Part shown: piece after piece, positions 5,518-6,471 of the stretch
How the letters are laid out: each line of letters starts with the position of its first letter
Numbering within the stretch: the stretch's first letter is position 1
Source of the DNA: Gammaproteobacteria bacterium
GTDB lineage: Bacteria; Pseudomonadota; Gammaproteobacteria; GCA-001735895
Reading direction: 5' to 3'
DNA length: 6,471 nt
Assembly (NCBI GenBank): GCA_015494335.1
Contig: WGBK01000003.1
Location: 1-6,471, forward strand
Made by a program: the position numbers and the translations under genes
The notes under the pieces: generated by a model
The model's database searches: none
Told to the model about the DNA's origin: nothing
The model's input: the letters and a program-made list of their open reading frames with translations, nothing else

Positions 5518-6420
5518 TCAGGGGTTGGACTGGCAATAGGCCTTGGCGAAATCGAGCAGCTCCTCCATCACCCGCACGCGGAACTTCTGCCGCTGGCGAA
5601 CGAAGGAAAAGGGCCGCGACAGCGGCGGATCCAGCTGGATTTCCACCAGGGTGCCCAGCTTCAGTTCCTTGGCAATGGTGGAACGCGACAGGATGGAGAT
5701 CCCCATGCCCGCCTCGACCGCGCCCTTGAGCGCTTCCGGGCTGCCCAGTTCGAGGCAGAAGTCCATCTCGCCGGGGGTGATGCCGTTTTCCTTGAAATAC
5801 TCGGTGATCACCTCGCGCGTGCCCGATCCTTCCTCGCGACAGATGAAGGGGAAAGGCTTGATATCCTTGGGCTTCACCGGTCCCTTCTTCTTCGCCAGTT
5901 CATGACTGGGTGGCGTCACCACCACCAGTTGATCGTCGTGGCAGACCTCGACGATGAGATTCTTGTTGGAGACCGTCGCCTCGACCACGCCGAGATCGAT
6001 GACATTGTGTTCCACCATCGAGACGATACCCTCGGTATTGGACACCTTGAGACGGATATTGATGTCGGGGAAGCTGGCCTTGAACTGCCCCAGCAGCGTC
6101 GGCAGCATGTATTCGGCAATGGTGGTGCTGGCGCCGATGGTCAGCGCTCCGGAGATCTCGCCGGTGAGTTCGCGCACCGAGTTCTCCATCTCGTCGTAGA
6201 GGTCGAAAATGCGGTCGGCGAACTCGTAGACCTTCTGCCCGGCCGGGGTCAGGTTGACCTTGTTGTGAGTGCGGTCGAACAGGCGGGTGTTGAAGTATTC
6301 CTCGAGCTGGCGCACCTGGAAGGTCACGGCAGGCTGGGTCATGTGCAGGGATTCCGCGGCCTTGGTGAAACTCAGCTGCTTGGCTACGGCATGGAACACC
6401 TTCAGACGTCGGTCGCTCAT
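5518..6420 (-). CDS. LysR-family transcriptional regulator, CysL/CbbR-like
   Basis: A 300-aa LysR-type regulator of full family length. Residues 4–61 are the winged helix-turn-helix, with the recognition region FTKAAESLHMTQPAVTFQVRQLE (18–40) and wing NKVNLTPAG (53–61). A linker helix follows (62–88), then a two-lobe effector domain (91–300). GASTTIAEYMLP (96–107), SNTEGIVSMVEHNVIDLGVVE (127–147) and REEGSGTRE (195–203) are typical of the CysL/CbbR-like effector-binding group. This suggests a small anionic effector, but which one cannot be told from sequence. The ATG at 6420 has GGAG (6431–6434, read on the minus strand) 10 nt upstream. It is the first gene of a minus-strand operon with the 115-aa protein and the PerM-like protein, which differs from the common divergent arrangement of LysR regulators. 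It is not necessarily a cys or cbb regulator: no such genes are in the window. Confidence 0.95.
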   Translation of the reverse strand: MSDRRLKVFHAVAKQLSFTKAAESLHMTQPAVTFQVRQLEEYFNTRLFDRTHNKVNLTPAGQKVYEFADRIFDLYDEMENSVRELTGEISGALTIGASTTIAEYMLPTLLGQFKASFPDINIRLKVSNTEGIVSMVEHNVIDLGVVEATVSNKNLIVEVCHDDQLVVVTPPSHELAKKKGPVKPKDIKPFPFICREEGSGTREVITEYFKENGITPGEMDFCLELGSPEALKGAVEAGMGISILSRSTIAKELKLGTLVEIQLDPPLSRPFSFVRQRQKFRVRVMEELLDFAKAYCQSNP

Positions 6421-6452
6421 GACAGAGCCACTCCATAAATAATGAGCTTGGT

Positions 6453-6458
6453 AGTATA
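6453..6458 (-). promoter_or_regulatory. −10 element of the LysR operon promoter
   Basis: On the minus strand this reads TATACT, five of six to the sigma-70 consensus, 32 nt upstream of the LysR ATG. The expected −35 falls past the window end and cannot be seen. Between it and the ATG lies an AT-rich imperfect dyad, CTCAT-N5-ATGGAG on the minus strand (about 6431–6446), which overlaps the ribosome site and could be an autoregulatory site. That last point is inference. Confidence 0.4.
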
Positions 6459-6471
6459 CAGCGATTTTATG

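Noticed and set aside
5506..6438. Plus-strand open frame (310 codons) opposite the LysR gene
   Set aside because: The LysR gene matches its family from end to end. The opposite frame yields a His/Leu/Gly-rich product with no motif.
1..6471. Mobile element, phage, CRISPR, toxin–antitoxin or tRNA/rRNA content
   Set aside because: I saw no transposase or integrase motifs, no regularly spaced repeats, no terminal inverted repeats, no cloverleaf-like segment, and no shift in base or codon use suggesting transfer.

Overview
The window looks like an ordinary chromosomal segment of a GC-rich gammaproteobacterium. The gene order dapA–bamC–MBL hydrolase, with bcp and a PerM-type gene alongside, is a known gammaproteobacterial neighbourhood. 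The protein sequences suggest a Chromatiales or Ectothiorhodospiraceae-like lineage, but that is an impression and not a placement. Genes are tightly packed, codon use looks uniform, and I see no insertion sequence, phage gene, CRISPR array, tRNA or rRNA.

Layout from left to right. (1) Positions 1–63 hold the last 20 codons of an unidentified plus-strand gene. (2) Positions 80–3471 hold a four-gene minus-strand cluster, read dapA → bamC → YycJ-like metallo-beta-lactamase-fold hydrolase → two-TM membrane protein of unknown function. Junctions are a 1-nt overlap, a 10-nt gap and a 17-nt gap, so one operon is likely. (3) Positions 3472–3568 are a 97-bp divergent promoter region. (4) bcp, a PrxQ-type peroxiredoxin, lies on the plus strand at 3569–4036. 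(5) Convergent to it is a second minus-strand operon at 4075–6420, read LysR regulator → 115-aa uncharacterised protein → PerM/AI-2E-family membrane protein. Its junctions are a 4-nt gap and a 4-nt ATGA overlap.

The dapA operon has an envelope theme. DapA commits aspartate semialdehyde to diaminopimelate and lysine, and so to peptidoglycan. BamC is a lipoprotein of the outer-membrane beta-barrel assembly machine. The last gene encodes an inner-membrane protein with a predicted periplasmic domain. The second operon joins a CysL/CbbR-like LysR regulator to a membrane transporter-like protein through a small protein of unknown role.

I did not find a convincing new biological system. The points most worth a second look are the two uncharacterised proteins (80–742 and 5166–5513), the LysR–small protein–PerM coupling, the missing resolving cysteine in Bcp, and a strong hairpin buried in the 3' end of the first complete gene.
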